A stretch of DNA of 64,000 nt from Pseudomonas vranovensis DSM 16006 (GTDB taxonomy: Bacteria > Pseudomonadota > Gammaproteobacteria > Pseudomonadales > Pseudomonadaceae), in assembly GCF_000425805.1 (NCBI RefSeq), contig NZ_KE384456.1, positions 201,423 through 265,422 on the forward strand, read 5' to 3'. Under the pieces are notes generated by a model. It saw only the letters and a program-made list of their open reading frames with translations, did not search any database and had not been told where the DNA came from. The stretch's first letter is position 1. Each line of letters begins with the position of its first letter. The translations under genes were made by a program, and so were the position numbers. Of the stretch, positions 38,724 to 48,560 are shown one piece after another.

Positions 38724-41495
38724 TTACGGGGTGGACACCTGGGTGGACTCGGCCTCGCGACGGGCAACCCAGTGTTCGATCAACTCACGCAGTTGTGACA
38801 ACTCGACGGGCTTGGCCATGTGGCCGTCCATGCCGGCAAGGCGCGCGCGCTCCTTGTGCTCGGCCAGGATATGCGCGGTCAGGGCGACGACCGGGGTACG
38901 CTTGCGGTGGTTGGCAACTTCCCAGATGCGCAGCTGTTGGGTGGCCGAGAAACCATCGAGCACTGGCATTTCACAGTCCATCAGTACCAGGTCGTAGTGG
39001 TGGGTCTTCATCGCCTGCAGGGCTTCTTCACCATTGCTTGCGGTATCCGGTTCCAGGCTGAGCTTGCCGAGCATGCCGCGAATGACCTTGGTCGAGATGC
39101 TGTTGTCTTCGGCTACCAGGATGCGGAAGTCGCTCGGCAGGTTCAGCGGTGTCGCCAGGCTTACCGGTGCCGGCATGACGGGCTGGCCCTTGCTGCGCTG
39201 CGCCAGCTCTTCGGCGAGGGTGGTCTTGAGGGTATAGCCGGCCACGGGCTTGGCCAGGATTCGCTTAACCCCGGCATTGCGCGCGATGACTTTGCTCGGT
39301 GCGTTGCTGATGCCGGTGAGCATGACCAGCAGAATGTCATGGTTGAGGCTTGGGTCTTCCTTGATCTTGGCCGCCAGTTGCATGCCGGTCATGCCCGGCA
39401 TGTTCTGGTCGAGCAGGACCGCATCGAAATAGTCGCGCAGATGTGCCTTGGTGCGCAGCAGGGCCAGTGCCTCCTTGCCCGAAGGCACGGCACTGACGTT
39501 CATGCCCCAGGCACTGCATTGCTGTACCAGCACTTTGCGGCATGTGTCATTGTCATCCACCACCAGCACACGGGCGCCGCGCAGCGGGCCATCGAGGTCG
39601 GCCGGGGGTTGTTCCAGGCGTTGCGGGTCGAGGGGCAGGGTGAGCCACAGGGTGTTGCCCATGCCATGGCTGGTCTTGATGCCGAACTCGCCTTGCATCA
39701 GGCTGATCAGTTGCTTGGCGATCACCAGGCCCAGGTGACCGCCCAGCTTGTTGCTGGAGAGGAAGTGCTTGCTGTGCAGCTCGGCCTGCAGCAGGGCTTC
39801 GCGCTCACCCGGGGAAATGGCTTCGCCACTGTCCTGCACGGCGATGCGCAGGCGCGGCGCGCTGCCACGCTGGTCGACCGCCACCACCAGCAGTATTTCT
39901 CCCTGCTCGGTGTTTTTCAGGGCGTTTTCCAGCAGGCTCAGCAGTGCCTGGCGCAGGCGTGTGGGGTCGCCACTGATTACCCGCGGCACCTGAGGCTGGG
40001 TGAAGCTGATCAGCTCGATGTTCTGCTGCTCGGCCTTGGCGCGGAAAATACTCAGGCAGTCCTCGATCAGGGCATTGAGGTCGAACTGCACATCGTCCAG
40101 CTCGATTTGCCCGGACTCGAGCTTTGAAATGTCGAGAATCTCGTTGATCAGCGTCAGCAGTTCATTGCCGGCACTGTGGATCGTCTGAACATAGTCGCGC
40201 TGCTTGACCGACAGCGGTGTGCCGAGCAGCAATTCGGTCATGCCCAGCACGCCGTTCATGGGGGTGCGGATTTCGTGGCTGATCTTCGCCAGGAACTCGG
40301 CCTTGGCGTTGATCTCGGCATTGCTGGCCGCCAGTTCGCGGCTGGCACTGAAACGTTCCTCACTGATGCGGCGCAGGCGCTCGCTGACGGCAAGGTTGAG
40401 CAGCAGGCCGCTGAAGCTGGCCATGCCCAGCAGAATGAACAGCAGCCATTGGGTTGGCGTGCGAGTCAGCCCGAGCAGGGCGGGCAGCACCACCAGGCAA
40501 CCGATATTGAACGCCAGCATTGACAAGGCAAACAGACGCGCCGGTTCATAGCCCTTGTACCAGTGGTAGCTGGCCGTCAGCAGCATGGTGAGGCTACCAA
40601 CGGCGAACAGGACGTAGGTCATCAGGTTGAGCGGCAAGGTATCGACGAACAGCAGCAGCAAGCCGCTGAGCCCGACCACGATCATTTCTACCTGTAGCAC
40701 GCGCGCCAGGCGTGGCTGGCCGCAGGGGCGGAAAAACCGCAGGGTGAAGGTCAGGCCGGCAAGGCTGGCGAGCAAGGCGGTCAGGTAGGCGGCAGGCGTC
40801 TGTGCCGAATGCCACATGCTCCACCATGGGCCGCTGAGATTGAGCAGGATCAGCGCACTGAGCAGCATCAGCCCGTGATAGGCCGCCAGGCTCAGGCTGG
40901 TGGAGGAACGCGAATAAGCGAAGCGGATCAGGTTGTGCAGCATCAGCATCAGCAGGCAGCCGAACAGCAGGCCGAACAACAATGCCTGGCGCTGGTCGGC
41001 GGCTACGTTGACGGCCGGCTCGAGGCTGATGGCCGGGCGTAGTTGATGCTCGGAGACCAGCCGCAGGTAGATATCCAGGGTGTGGGCACTGTTGGGCAGG
41101 GCCAGGATGTGATCACTGCTGCGCACGCTGGGAAAGCCGTTTTCCGAGGGGCGGCCGTTGTGCATTTGTTTGATCAACTGGTCGCCATCGAGGGCGTACA
41201 GGTCAAGACGGGAGAGGTCGGGCGCGAAGATCCGCAGCAGTTGTTCGTGCTGCCCGGGTTCCAGGCGGTAATGCAACCACAGCGCCTGGTCTGGCGTTGC
41301 GGCATTGAGTTGGTCCAGTTCGAGGGGGCTGAACTGGTTGCGGTAGCGTTCGGAACGTACGTCGCTAAGCTGCAGGCTGGCTTGTTCGTCGAGCAAAACT
41401 GCCCACCCACTGCCGTGGTCCGCCGAAACCGGGAACAGGCAGAGCAGGGTCAGCAGGCTGACGGTGAGGCCTATGGCGATCCTGAGCCAACGCAC
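38724..41495 (-). CDS. retS: Hybrid sensor kinase RetS
   Basis: 923-residue inner-membrane hybrid kinase. A signal sequence is followed by a periplasmic 7TMR-DISMED2 sensor domain (about 30-170), a 7TM region (about 180-380), the kinase H-box SHEIRTPMNG with His407, and two receiver domains with Asp696 (LLDQNMPG) and about Asp840 (LMDCEMPVLDG). Spacing matches P. aeruginosa RetS (His424, Asp713), shifted by 17. RetS inhibits GacS and so suppresses the Gac/Rsm sessile programme. Its place next to purD-purH-fis fits. Start GTG 41495 is chosen because AAGGG lies 8 bases before it; an in-frame TTG at 41516 overlaps that site. Confidence 0.92.
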   Translation of the reverse strand: MRWLRIAIGLTVSLLTLLCLFPVSADHGSGWAVLLDEQASLQLSDVRSERYRNQFSPLELDQLNAATPDQALWLHYRLEPGQHEQLLRIFAPDLSRLDLYALDGDQLIKQMHNGRPSENGFPSVRSSDHILALPNSAHTLDIYLRLVSEHQLRPAISLEPAVNVAADQRQALLFGLLFGCLLMLMLHNLIRFAYSRSSTSLSLAAYHGLMLLSALILLNLSGPWWSMWHSAQTPAAYLTALLASLAGLTFTLRFFRPCGQPRLARVLQVEMIVVGLSGLLLLFVDTLPLNLMTYVLFAVGSLTMLLTASYHWYKGYEPARLFALSMLAFNIGCLVVLPALLGLTRTPTQWLLFILLGMASFSGLLLNLAVSERLRRISEERFSASRELAASNAEINAKAEFLAKISHEIRTPMNGVLGMTELLLGTPLSVKQRDYVQTIHSAGNELLTLINEILDISKLESGQIELDDVQFDLNALIEDCLSIFRAKAEQQNIELISFTQPQVPRVISGDPTRLRQALLSLLENALKNTEQGEILLVVAVDQRGSAPRLRIAVQDSGEAISPGEREALLQAELHSKHFLSSNKLGGHLGLVIAKQLISLMQGEFGIKTSHGMGNTLWLTLPLDPQRLEQPPADLDGPLRGARVLVVDDNDTCRKVLVQQCSAWGMNVSAVPSGKEALALLRTKAHLRDYFDAVLLDQNMPGMTGMQLAAKIKEDPSLNHDILLVMLTGISNAPSKVIARNAGVKRILAKPVAGYTLKTTLAEELAQRSKGQPVMPAPVSLATPLNLPSDFRILVAEDNSISTKVIRGMLGKLSLEPDTASNGEEALQAMKTHHYDLVLMDCEMPVLDGFSATQQLRIWEVANHRKRTPVVALTAHILAEHKERARLAGMDGHMAKPVELSQLRELIEHWVARREAESTQVSTP

Positions 41496-41630
41496 GACGA
41501 GATCCCTTCTTAGCAAAAGTGCCGAATGTTAACTATGCGCGGCGCGCCAAGGCGAAGGCAAGGCCCAGACGGGCCCTGTCGACGAGCCGGAGGCAGCGCG
41601 CCGATGGCGTCGCTGCTTGCGGGCGCTTTA

Positions 41631-42926
41631 TTACTCTTGATGCTCGCCACGTTCACGGGCAATGGCGCGGTAGCCGATGTCCGTACGGTAGAAACTGCCT
41701 TCCCAGTTGATTTCGGCAGCCAGGCGATAGGCTTGCTGCTGAGCGGCCTCGACGGTTTCACCCAGGGCAGTGGCGCACAGCACCCGACCACCGGTGGCAA
41801 CCACGTGGCCGTCCTTGAGGGCGGTACCGGCATGGAACACCTTGCCGGTCAGCTTGGCCGCAGCGTCCAGGCCGTTGATGGCCGCGCCCTTGCTGTAGTC
41901 GCCAGGGTAGCCGCCTGCCGCCAGGACCACGCCCAGGCTTGGTTGCGGGTTCCACTGGGCTTCGACTTTATCCAGGGCCTTGGCGAAGGCGGCCTCGATC
42001 AGCAGGACCAGGCTCGACTCCAGGCGCAGCATGACTGGCTGGGTTTCCGGGTCGCCGAAGCGGCAGTTGAATTCGATCACTTTCGGGTTGCCGGCTTTGT
42101 CGATCATCAGGCCTGCGTACAGGAAACCGGTGTAGACGTTGCCTTCTTCGGCCATGCCGCGCACGGTCGGCCAGATCACCTGGTCCATGACACGCTGGTG
42201 TACCTCGGCAGTCACCACAGGCGCCGGGGAGTAGGCGCCCATGCCGCCGGTGTTGGGGCCGGTATCGCCGTCGCCGACGCGCTTGTGGTCCTGGCTGGTG
42301 GCCATGGGCAGCACGTTCTGACCGTCGACCATGACGATGAAGCTGGCTTCTTCGCCGTCGAGGAACTCTTCGATGACCACGCGCGAACCGGCTTCACCAA
42401 AGGCATTGCCAGCGAGCATGTCGCGGACGGCATCTTCGGCTTCACCCAGGGTCATGGCAACGATCACGCCCTTGCCCGCGGCCAGGCCGTCGGCCTTGAT
42501 CACGATGGGAGCACCTTTTTCGCGCAGGTAAGCCAGGGCCGGCTCGATCTCGGTGAAATTCTGGTAGTCGGCCGTCGGGATCTTGTGGCGAGCCAGGAAG
42601 TCCTTGGTGAACGCCTTGGAGCCTTCCAGCTGGGCAGCGCCCTTGGTCGGACCAAAGCAGTCCAGGCCGCGACTGCGGAACAGGTCGACAACACCGGCGA
42701 CCAGCGGGCCTTCAGGGCCGACGATGGTCAGGGCAACGTTCTGTTCGGCGAAGTCGGCCAGTTGCTCCAGGGCAGTGACGTCGATCTCGACGTTCTCGCA
42801 CTTGGCTTCGGTGGCGGTACCGGCGTTGCCCGGGGCTACGAAGACTTTCTCGACCCGCGGGTCCTGAGCGACTTTCCAGGCCAGGGCGTGTTCACGACCG
42901 CCGCTACCGATAATCAAAACTTTCAT
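41631..42926 (-). CDS. purD: Phosphoribosylamine-glycine ligase PurD
   Basis: 431-residue ATP-grasp enzyme that joins phosphoribosylamine and glycine in purine synthesis. N-terminus MKVLIIGSGGREHALAWK, ATP-grasp loop PIVIKADGLAAGKGVIVAM, and FNCRFGDPETQPVMLRL with metal ligands are all standard, as is the length. It lies 128 bp downstream of purH, with a REP element between them. Confidence 0.96.
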   Translation of the reverse strand: MKVLIIGSGGREHALAWKVAQDPRVEKVFVAPGNAGTATEAKCENVEIDVTALEQLADFAEQNVALTIVGPEGPLVAGVVDLFRSRGLDCFGPTKGAAQLEGSKAFTKDFLARHKIPTADYQNFTEIEPALAYLREKGAPIVIKADGLAAGKGVIVAMTLGEAEDAVRDMLAGNAFGEAGSRVVIEEFLDGEEASFIVMVDGQNVLPMATSQDHKRVGDGDTGPNTGGMGAYSPAPVVTAEVHQRVMDQVIWPTVRGMAEEGNVYTGFLYAGLMIDKAGNPKVIEFNCRFGDPETQPVMLRLESSLVLLIEAAFAKALDKVEAQWNPQPSLGVVLAAGGYPGDYSKGAAINGLDAAAKLTGKVFHAGTALKDGHVVATGGRVLCATALGETVEAAQQQAYRLAAEINWEGSFYRTDIGYRAIARERGEHQE

Positions 42927-42968
42927 GTCAAAACCTCGATGACGCTAATTCGGAGGGCGCGGCTCTTT

Positions 42969-43038
42969 GTGGGAGCGGGCTTGGCCCGCGATGCGCTGCA
43001 ATGGATAAAGCGCGATCGCGGGGCAAGCCCGCTTCTAC
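42969..43038. repeat. REP element between purH and purD
   Basis: GTGGGAGCGGGCTTGGCCCGCGATGCGC and its complement GCGCGATCGCGGGGCAAGCCCGCTTCTAC form an imperfect inverted repeat of about 70 bp. It may stabilise the purH message or reduce read-through into purD. Confidence 0.75.
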
Positions 43039-43054
43039 ATCAAGCCTGCGCGTA

Positions 43055-44662
43055 TCAGTGGCGGAAGTGGCGCATGCCGGTGAAGACCATGGCGATGCCG
43101 GCCTCGTCGGCTGCGGCAATCACTTCGGCGTCACGCATCGAGCCGCCTGGCTGGATGACGGCAGTGATACCCACTTTAGCTGCATTGTCGATACCGTCAC
43201 GGAACGGGAAGAATGCGTCCGATGCCATGACCGCACCCTGTACCTGCAGGCCCGCATGCTCGGCCTTGATTGCAGCAATGCGAGCAGAGTTCACGCGGCT
43301 CATCTGGCCGGCGCCGACACCGATGGTCTGGCGGTTCTTGGCGTAGACGATGGCGTTGGACTTGACGTACTTGGCCACTTTCCAGGCGAAGATCAGGTCG
43401 TGGATCTCTTGCTCGGTCGGAGCACGCTGGGTGACCACTTTCAGGTCGCCTTCGGTGATCATGCCAATGTCGCGGCTCTGTACCAGCAGGCCGCCGGTGA
43501 CGCGCTTGTAGTCCCAGGCAGCGGCACGTTCGGCCGACCACTGGCCGCAGGCCAGCAGGCGCACGTTGGCCTTGGCGGCAACCACGGCGCGGGCTTCTTC
43601 GCTGACGCTAGGGGCGATGATCACTTCGACGAACTGGCGCTCGACAATGGCCTTGGCGGTTTCGGCATCCAGCTCGCGGTTGAAGGCGATGATGCCGCCG
43701 AAGGCCGACTCGGTGTCGGTGGCGTAGGCCAGTTCGTAAGCCTGGCGGATACCGCCTTCGGCATCCGGGCTTACCGCCACGCCGCACGGGTTGGCGTGCT
43801 TGACGATGACGCAGGCCGGCTTGACGAAGCTCTTCACGCATTCCAGCGCAGCGTCGGTGTCGGCCACGTTGTTGTACGACAGTTCCTTGCCCTGCAGTTG
43901 GACTGCAGTGGCGATGCCGGCTTCGGCAGGCTTGGACTCGACATAGAACGCCGCGCTCTGGTGCGGGTTCTCGCCGTAGCGCATTTCCTGGGCCTTGACG
44001 AACTGGCTGTTGAAGGTGCGCGGGAACTCGCTGCGGCCGGAAGTCGAGAGGGTTTCAGCGGCTTGGTTCACGGTGCCCATGTAGTTGGCGATCATGCCGT
44101 CGTAGGCGGCGGTGTGCTCGAACGCCTTGAGCATCAGGTCAAAGCGCTGGGCGTAGGTCAGGCCACCGGCCTTGAGGCTTTCCAGCACTTGGCCGTAGTC
44201 GCTGGCGTTGACCACGATAGCGACGTCTTTGTGGTTCTTGGCGGCCGAGCGGACCATGGTCGGGCCACCGATGTCGATGTTCTCGATGGCGGTCGGCAGG
44301 TCACAGCCTGGCTTGGAGATGGTCGCTTCGAAGGGGTACAGGTTGACGGCAACCAGGTCGATCGGCTTGATGCCGTGCTCGGCCATGATGGCGTCATCAG
44401 TGCCACGGCGGCCGAGGATGCCACCGTGGATCTTCGGGTGCAGGGTTTTGACCCGGCCATCCATCATTTCGGCGAAGCCGGTGTAATCGGCAACTTCCAC
44501 CGCGGCAACGCCATTGTCCTGGAGCAACTTGAAGGTGCCGCCGGTGGACAGGATCTCGACGCCGAGCTGTTGCAGCTCACGGGCGAATTCAAGGATCCCG
44601 GTCTTGTCGGAGACGCTGATCAAGGCGCGGCGGATCGGCAGGCGGGTAGTCTGGTCGGTCAT
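43055..44662 (-). CDS. purH: Bifunctional AICAR transformylase / IMP cyclohydrolase PurH
   Basis: 535-residue enzyme for the last two steps of IMP synthesis. The N-terminal cyclohydrolase domain has RRALISVSDKTGILEFAREL and VKTLHPKIHGGIL; the transformylase domain carries the KHANPCGVAV motif and GAGQMSRVNSARIA near the C-terminus. Start 44662 gives MTDQTTRLPIRRALIS, the family N-terminus. The terminator-like hairpin between fis and purH (44692-44728) suggests that purH also has its own promoter or is attenuated. Confidence 0.96.
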   Translation of the reverse strand: MTDQTTRLPIRRALISVSDKTGILEFARELQQLGVEILSTGGTFKLLQDNGVAAVEVADYTGFAEMMDGRVKTLHPKIHGGILGRRGTDDAIMAEHGIKPIDLVAVNLYPFEATISKPGCDLPTAIENIDIGGPTMVRSAAKNHKDVAIVVNASDYGQVLESLKAGGLTYAQRFDLMLKAFEHTAAYDGMIANYMGTVNQAAETLSTSGRSEFPRTFNSQFVKAQEMRYGENPHQSAAFYVESKPAEAGIATAVQLQGKELSYNNVADTDAALECVKSFVKPACVIVKHANPCGVAVSPDAEGGIRQAYELAYATDTESAFGGIIAFNRELDAETAKAIVERQFVEVIIAPSVSEEARAVVAAKANVRLLACGQWSAERAAAWDYKRVTGGLLVQSRDIGMITEGDLKVVTQRAPTEQEIHDLIFAWKVAKYVKSNAIVYAKNRQTIGVGAGQMSRVNSARIAAIKAEHAGLQVQGAVMASDAFFPFRDGIDNAAKVGITAVIQPGGSMRDAEVIAAADEAGIAMVFTGMRHFRH

Positions 44663-44691
44663 TTCAGATTCCATAACGCGGTGGAGTCAGC

Positions 44692-44728
44692 AAAAAAGGC
44701 GACCTCATCGAATGGGAGCCGCCTTTTC
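44692..44728 (-). terminator. Rho-independent terminator or attenuator between fis and purH
   Basis: On the minus strand: AGAAAAGGCGGCTC-loop-GAGGTCGCCTTTTTTG, a GC-rich stem followed by six T. It lies 17 bp after the fis stop codon and 30 bp before the purH start. Confidence 0.75.
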
Positions 44729-44744
44729 TGGTTTGGATGCTGGC

Positions 44745-45065
44745 TTACAACAAATCGTACTGCTTGAGTTTCTTGCGCAAGGTGCCGCGGTTGAGCCCGA
44801 GCAGCTCGCTGGCCTTGGTCTGGTTGCCCTTGACGTAATTCATCACGCTTTCGAGCAACGGCGCCTCGACTTCCGAGAGCACCAGGTTGTACACGTCCGT
44901 GACGGCCGCGCCCTCCAGATGGGCGAAATAGTTGTGCAGCGCCTTTTCCACACTGCCGCGAAGGGTCTGACCTTCTTCGCTCGGTGTATTCAGGTGCTGT
45001 TTCAAGTTGACGTTGTCGCTCACGGGCGTTGTTCCACTCACTAAAGTCTCGGTCATCATCGTCAT
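44745..45065 (-). CDS. fis: Nucleoid protein and regulator Fis
   Basis: 106-residue Fis protein. The C-terminal helix-turn-helix GNQTKASELLGLNRGTLRKKLKQYDLL is diagnostic; the N-terminal activation arm is present. Fis bends DNA and adjusts rRNA transcription and recombination. The start overlaps the dusB stop by 4 bp, the usual dusB-fis operon. Confidence 0.96.
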   Translation of the reverse strand: MTMMTETLVSGTTPVSDNVNLKQHLNTPSEEGQTLRGSVEKALHNYFAHLEGAAVTDVYNLVLSEVEAPLLESVMNYVKGNQTKASELLGLNRGTLRKKLKQYDLL

Positions 45066-46075
45066 GCGGCCACCCCTTGTCCGTCCTCTGTCTCAAGGCT
45101 CTGTTCACGTTCGCGGAAAAAACCACGAACGTTGGCGCACTGCGCTTGCGTATCTTCCAAACGATTGAACTGGGCGCGAAACTCCCTGGCGCCCGGAAGC
45201 GTTGCCAAGTACCAGCCGACATGCTTGCGGGCAATGCGTACACCCATCACATCGCCATAGAAGGCGTGCAGGGCGGCCAGGTGCTCAAGCAGAATGCGTT
45301 CCACTTCTTCCAGCTGTGGCACCGGCAATTGCTCGCCGGTGCGCAGGTAATGCTCGATCTCGCGAAAGATCCAGGGCCGCCCCTGGGCAGCCCGGCCAAC
45401 CAGCAAGCCGTCGGCTCCAGTCGCCTGGAGTACGGCCCGGGCCTTTTCTGGCGATGTGATATCGCCGTTGGCAAAAACCGGAATCGACACCGCCTGCTTG
45501 ATCGCAGCGATGGTGTCGTACTCGGCTTCGCCGGTGTACAGGTCGGCGCGGGTTCGTCCATGGACCGCCAGCGCCTGGATGCCCGCCTGTTCGGCAATCT
45601 TCGCCACCGTCAGGCCGTTCTTGTTCGCCCGGTCCCAACCCGTGCGGATCTTCAGCGTGACCGGTACGTCCACGGCGGCAACCACCGCGTGGAGGATCTC
45701 GCTGACCAAGGCTTCATCTTTCAATAAAGCAGAGCCTGCAGCCTTGTTGCAGACTTTTTTTGCCGGGCAGCCCATGTTGATGTCGATGATCTGGGCGCCC
45801 GCCTCGACATTGGCCCGGGCCGCCGCTGCGAGCATCTGCGCGTCACCACCGGCGATCTGTACCGAGCGTGGCTCGGGATCACCTTCGTGAATCATGCGCA
45901 GGCGCGACTTGCGGCTGTTCCACAGGCTCATGTCGCTGCTGACCATCTCCGACACCACCAGGCCTGCACCCATTCGTCGGCAGAGCTGACGGAATGGCTG
46001 GTCCGTGACCCCGGCCATTGGCGCGAGGATCAGGTTGTTCTGCAGTGTGTATGGGCCGATGCGTACCGCCGACAT
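45062..46075 (-). CDS. dusB: tRNA-dihydrouridine synthase DusB
   Basis: 337-residue FMN-dependent enzyme that reduces uridines in the tRNA D-loop. The N-terminal LAPMAGVTDQPFRQLCRRMG, the catalytic cysteine region INMGCPAKKVCNKAAGSALL and GADGLLVGRAAQGRPWIF are present. The C-terminal helical domain continues to the end. It forms an operon with fis. Confidence 0.95.
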   Translation of the reverse strand: MSAVRIGPYTLQNNLILAPMAGVTDQPFRQLCRRMGAGLVVSEMVSSDMSLWNSRKSRLRMIHEGDPEPRSVQIAGGDAQMLAAAARANVEAGAQIIDINMGCPAKKVCNKAAGSALLKDEALVSEILHAVVAAVDVPVTLKIRTGWDRANKNGLTVAKIAEQAGIQALAVHGRTRADLYTGEAEYDTIAAIKQAVSIPVFANGDITSPEKARAVLQATGADGLLVGRAAQGRPWIFREIEHYLRTGEQLPVPQLEEVERILLEHLAALHAFYGDVMGVRIARKHVGWYLATLPGAREFRAQFNRLEDTQAQCANVRGFFREREQSLETEDGQGVAA

Positions 46076-46231
46076 AGGAGTTCCCTGTTGTGGGGCCGGA
46101 TCATTAGAGTTCGAAAAAGGGTTGGCATGATACCCGCTCTCGGTGACCGGATAAAGATGGATTTGGATAAAATCTGAACAGCTGCGGCGTTATGCCCGCC
46201 AGTTTGGTGGGACGGGCATGCGTGCTCGGGA

Positions 46232-47497
46232 CTATTCGGGGGAGCGGAAGCTGAGGCTGTAGTTAACGGCCTTGGGGCCCGGGTCGAGGATGTCCAGGGC
46301 GATGTGGATCGGCACCTGGCTGGGCATTTCACCCTTGCCGGCCAGTTCGCCGCTCAGGTATTCGGCGGGTTTGAAGCGCCGGCTGGCGATCAGTTGGCCG
46401 TTGAGGTCGGCAAAGCGCAATTCCAGCAGCGGGAACGGCTGGGTGAACGGTGCCCGGTTGTAGATGATCGCATCGACGATCAGGGCGCCGTTGAAGTCCG
46501 GATGGCTGCGGACCACCAGGTTGCTGCTTTTGATGCGGTCGATGTCGACCCGGGACGGGACCTTGCAGCCCACTTGCGGGCACAGCTGCTGGAACCACGG
46601 GCGGTACTGGTCCTGGCGGGCGAGTTCGTCGAAGTGGTACCAGATGTACTGGCCGGCCAGGGCCGCGGCGGCCAGCAGCACCAGCAATATCCACAGCAGA
46701 CGCTTGCCCCAGTGGGCCTTGGGTTTCTGCCAGTCCAGTTGCAGTGGGTCGTCGACCAGATCGAGCAGGGGCTCTTTGCGTGCGGGGCGGCTGGAGGTCG
46801 GGCCCAGTCCGGGTTCACGGCGGTCGTCGTCCGCTTGCGGGGCGTCGAAGTCGTCTTCGGGCTCCTTGGCCGACAGGCGCTCCCCTGGTGGCTCATCGAG
46901 CTCGACGGCTGCTGGGCGCGTGGCTTGCGCGGGTTCATCGAGGTCTGCGTCCAGCGACTGCAGAGACAGCGAAGGCTCGGTGCGTTCGCCTGGGGCGGGG
47001 GCAAGATCCAGCGGCTCTTGCTCGATCAATGGCGGCAAAGGCTCATCCAGCACCTCGCCAGGGGCTTCGCGCTCGTTGGCAGGGGTGCTGAACAGGCTGT
47101 CAGGCCAATGCTGGTCGTCGGTTTCCGGTTCGTCGCGGTGAGCGCTGAGGCTGTCCTCGCGGGCGGCACCCGCCTTGAACTCGGTGGTCGGCTGGATTTC
47201 GCGCTGCTCGAGCCGAGCCAATTCCTGATCCAGGTCGAGCTGGTCGAGATCAAGCTCGGCAGCGCTCCACTCGCGTTGGCTGGCAGGCGCCGGTTGTACG
47301 GGAACCGGGGGTTCAACGACCGCAGGCTGGCTGACCGGATTTTGCGCCGCACTTTGTTCCAACAGCTGCTTGGCGGCGTTGAATACCTGGAGACAAGCGC
47401 CGCAACGCACCACGCCGCGGGCCACGCTCAACTGATTGTGGTTGACGCGAAAGCTGGTCTGGCAATGCGGGCACTGGGTGACGAAACTGTCGGTCAT
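46232..47497 (-). CDS. Zinc-ribbon and DUF3426 domain membrane protein
   Basis: 421-residue protein. The N-terminal zinc ribbon has CPHC (residues 9-12) and CGAC (about 32-35): QCPHCQTSFRVN ... VVRCGACLQVFNA. A long acidic, proline-rich low-complexity region follows (about 50-255), then one membrane helix (RLLWILLVLLAAAALAGQYIWYHF) and the C-terminal DUF3426 domain (YRPWFQQLCPQVGCKVPSRVD ... FSLSFRS-like end). A cytoplasmic zinc finger, disordered linker and periplasmic domain make this resemble the MJ0042-type finger proteins. Function is unknown; it commonly lies next to prmA in pseudomonads. Confidence 0.87.
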   Translation of the reverse strand: MTDSFVTQCPHCQTSFRVNHNQLSVARGVVRCGACLQVFNAAKQLLEQSAAQNPVSQPAVVEPPVPVQPAPASQREWSAAELDLDQLDLDQELARLEQREIQPTTEFKAGAAREDSLSAHRDEPETDDQHWPDSLFSTPANEREAPGEVLDEPLPPLIEQEPLDLAPAPGERTEPSLSLQSLDADLDEPAQATRPAAVELDEPPGERLSAKEPEDDFDAPQADDDRREPGLGPTSSRPARKEPLLDLVDDPLQLDWQKPKAHWGKRLLWILLVLLAAAALAGQYIWYHFDELARQDQYRPWFQQLCPQVGCKVPSRVDIDRIKSSNLVVRSHPDFNGALIVDAIIYNRAPFTQPFPLLELRFADLNGQLIASRRFKPAEYLSGELAGKGEMPSQVPIHIALDILDPGPKAVNYSLSFRSPE

Positions 47498-47537
47498 GCG
47501 GCGGTCCGGGTTGTGCAGAAAGTTATTCTAGGCCCAC

Positions 47538-48416
47538 TTAACGGCGGCGACCACTGATGCGTACCCAGCCGTCACGGACGGTGATCGGGTCCAGGTCGAA
47601 GTCCTTGGCATAGGCTGCGGCCACTTCTTCGCCCTGTTCGGCGAGGATGCCCGACAGTGCCAGCAAGCCGCCCGGGCGAACCAGGGTGGACAGTTGCGGG
47701 GCGAGGGCTACCAGCGGACCGGCCAGAATGTTGGCCACCAGCACATCGGCCTGCATCGCCGGCATGTGTTCGGGCAGGTACAGGGCAAAGTGCTCGTCGG
47801 CGATGCCGTTGCGTCCGGCGTTGTCGCGGGAGGCTTCCAGCGCTTGCACGTCGATGTCGGTGCCGACCGCTTCGCGGGCGCCGAGCAGCAGGGCAGCGAT
47901 TGCCAGGATGCCCGAGCCGCAACCGAAGTCGAGCACCTGGGCGCCGTTCAGGTCCTGGCCGTCCAGCCATTCCAGGCACAGGGCGGTGGTGGGGTGGGTG
48001 CCGGTACCAAAGGCCAGGCCCGGGTCGAGCAGCAGGTTGACTGCCTCAGGCTCGGGCGCGGCGTGCCAGCTCGGCACGATCCACAGGCGCTGGCCAAAAC
48101 GCATTGGCTGGAAGTTGTCCATCCAACTGCGTTCCCAGTCCTGGTCTTCGATGACTTCGGCCTGGTGTTCCGGCAGCTCGGCGCCGGTCAGCAGTTGCAG
48201 GTGGGCGAACACGGCGGCGGCATCGGTATCGGCCTCGAACAGCGCCAGCAGGTGCGTGTGCGACCACAGCGGGGTGGTATTGAGGTCCGGTTCGAAAATC
48301 GGTTGGTCTTCGGCGTCCATGAAGGTGACCGAAACCGCGCCTACTTCGAGCAGGGCATCTTCATAGGTTTCGGCTTGATCCGGGCTGATGGCCAGACGTA
48401 CTTGCAGCCAAGGCAT
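47538..48416 (-). CDS. prmA: Ribosomal protein L11 methyltransferase PrmA
   Basis: 292-residue SAM-dependent enzyme that trimethylates L11. The N-terminal substrate-recognition domain (MPWLQVRLAISPDQAETYEDALLEVGA) is followed by the catalytic domain with VLDFGCGSGILAIAALLLGA and DVLVANILAGPLVALAP. ATG 48416 gives the common MPWLQV start; an in-frame ATG at 48425 has no advantage. Downstream of accB-accC on the same strand but separated by a terminator. Confidence 0.95.
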   Translation of the reverse strand: MPWLQVRLAISPDQAETYEDALLEVGAVSVTFMDAEDQPIFEPDLNTTPLWSHTHLLALFEADTDAAAVFAHLQLLTGAELPEHQAEVIEDQDWERSWMDNFQPMRFGQRLWIVPSWHAAPEPEAVNLLLDPGLAFGTGTHPTTALCLEWLDGQDLNGAQVLDFGCGSGILAIAALLLGAREAVGTDIDVQALEASRDNAGRNGIADEHFALYLPEHMPAMQADVLVANILAGPLVALAPQLSTLVRPGGLLALSGILAEQGEEVAAAYAKDFDLDPITVRDGWVRISGRRR

Positions 48417-48560
48417 GGTGGGCACCTTTGGGAAAATCTACAGGGGCAGCCCAGGGCTGCGAGAAGCCCGCCAGTTTACTTGAGTGCGAGGGGTTTGTGG
48501 GAATGGTTCGTGGGGGGCTTTGGGGATGCATCTCGGGTGTAGCCCGCTCCTGCGGGGAGC

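Noticed and set aside
41526..43346. 606-codon plus-strand open frame opposite purD and the retS start
   Set aside because: It lies antisense to the clear PurD gene; the translation is His/Val/Gly/Gln-rich and has no family features. High GC gives long antisense frames in Pseudomonas.
43001..44767. 588-codon plus-strand open frame opposite purH
   Set aside because: Antisense to PurH over its whole length; composition is typical of shadow frames.
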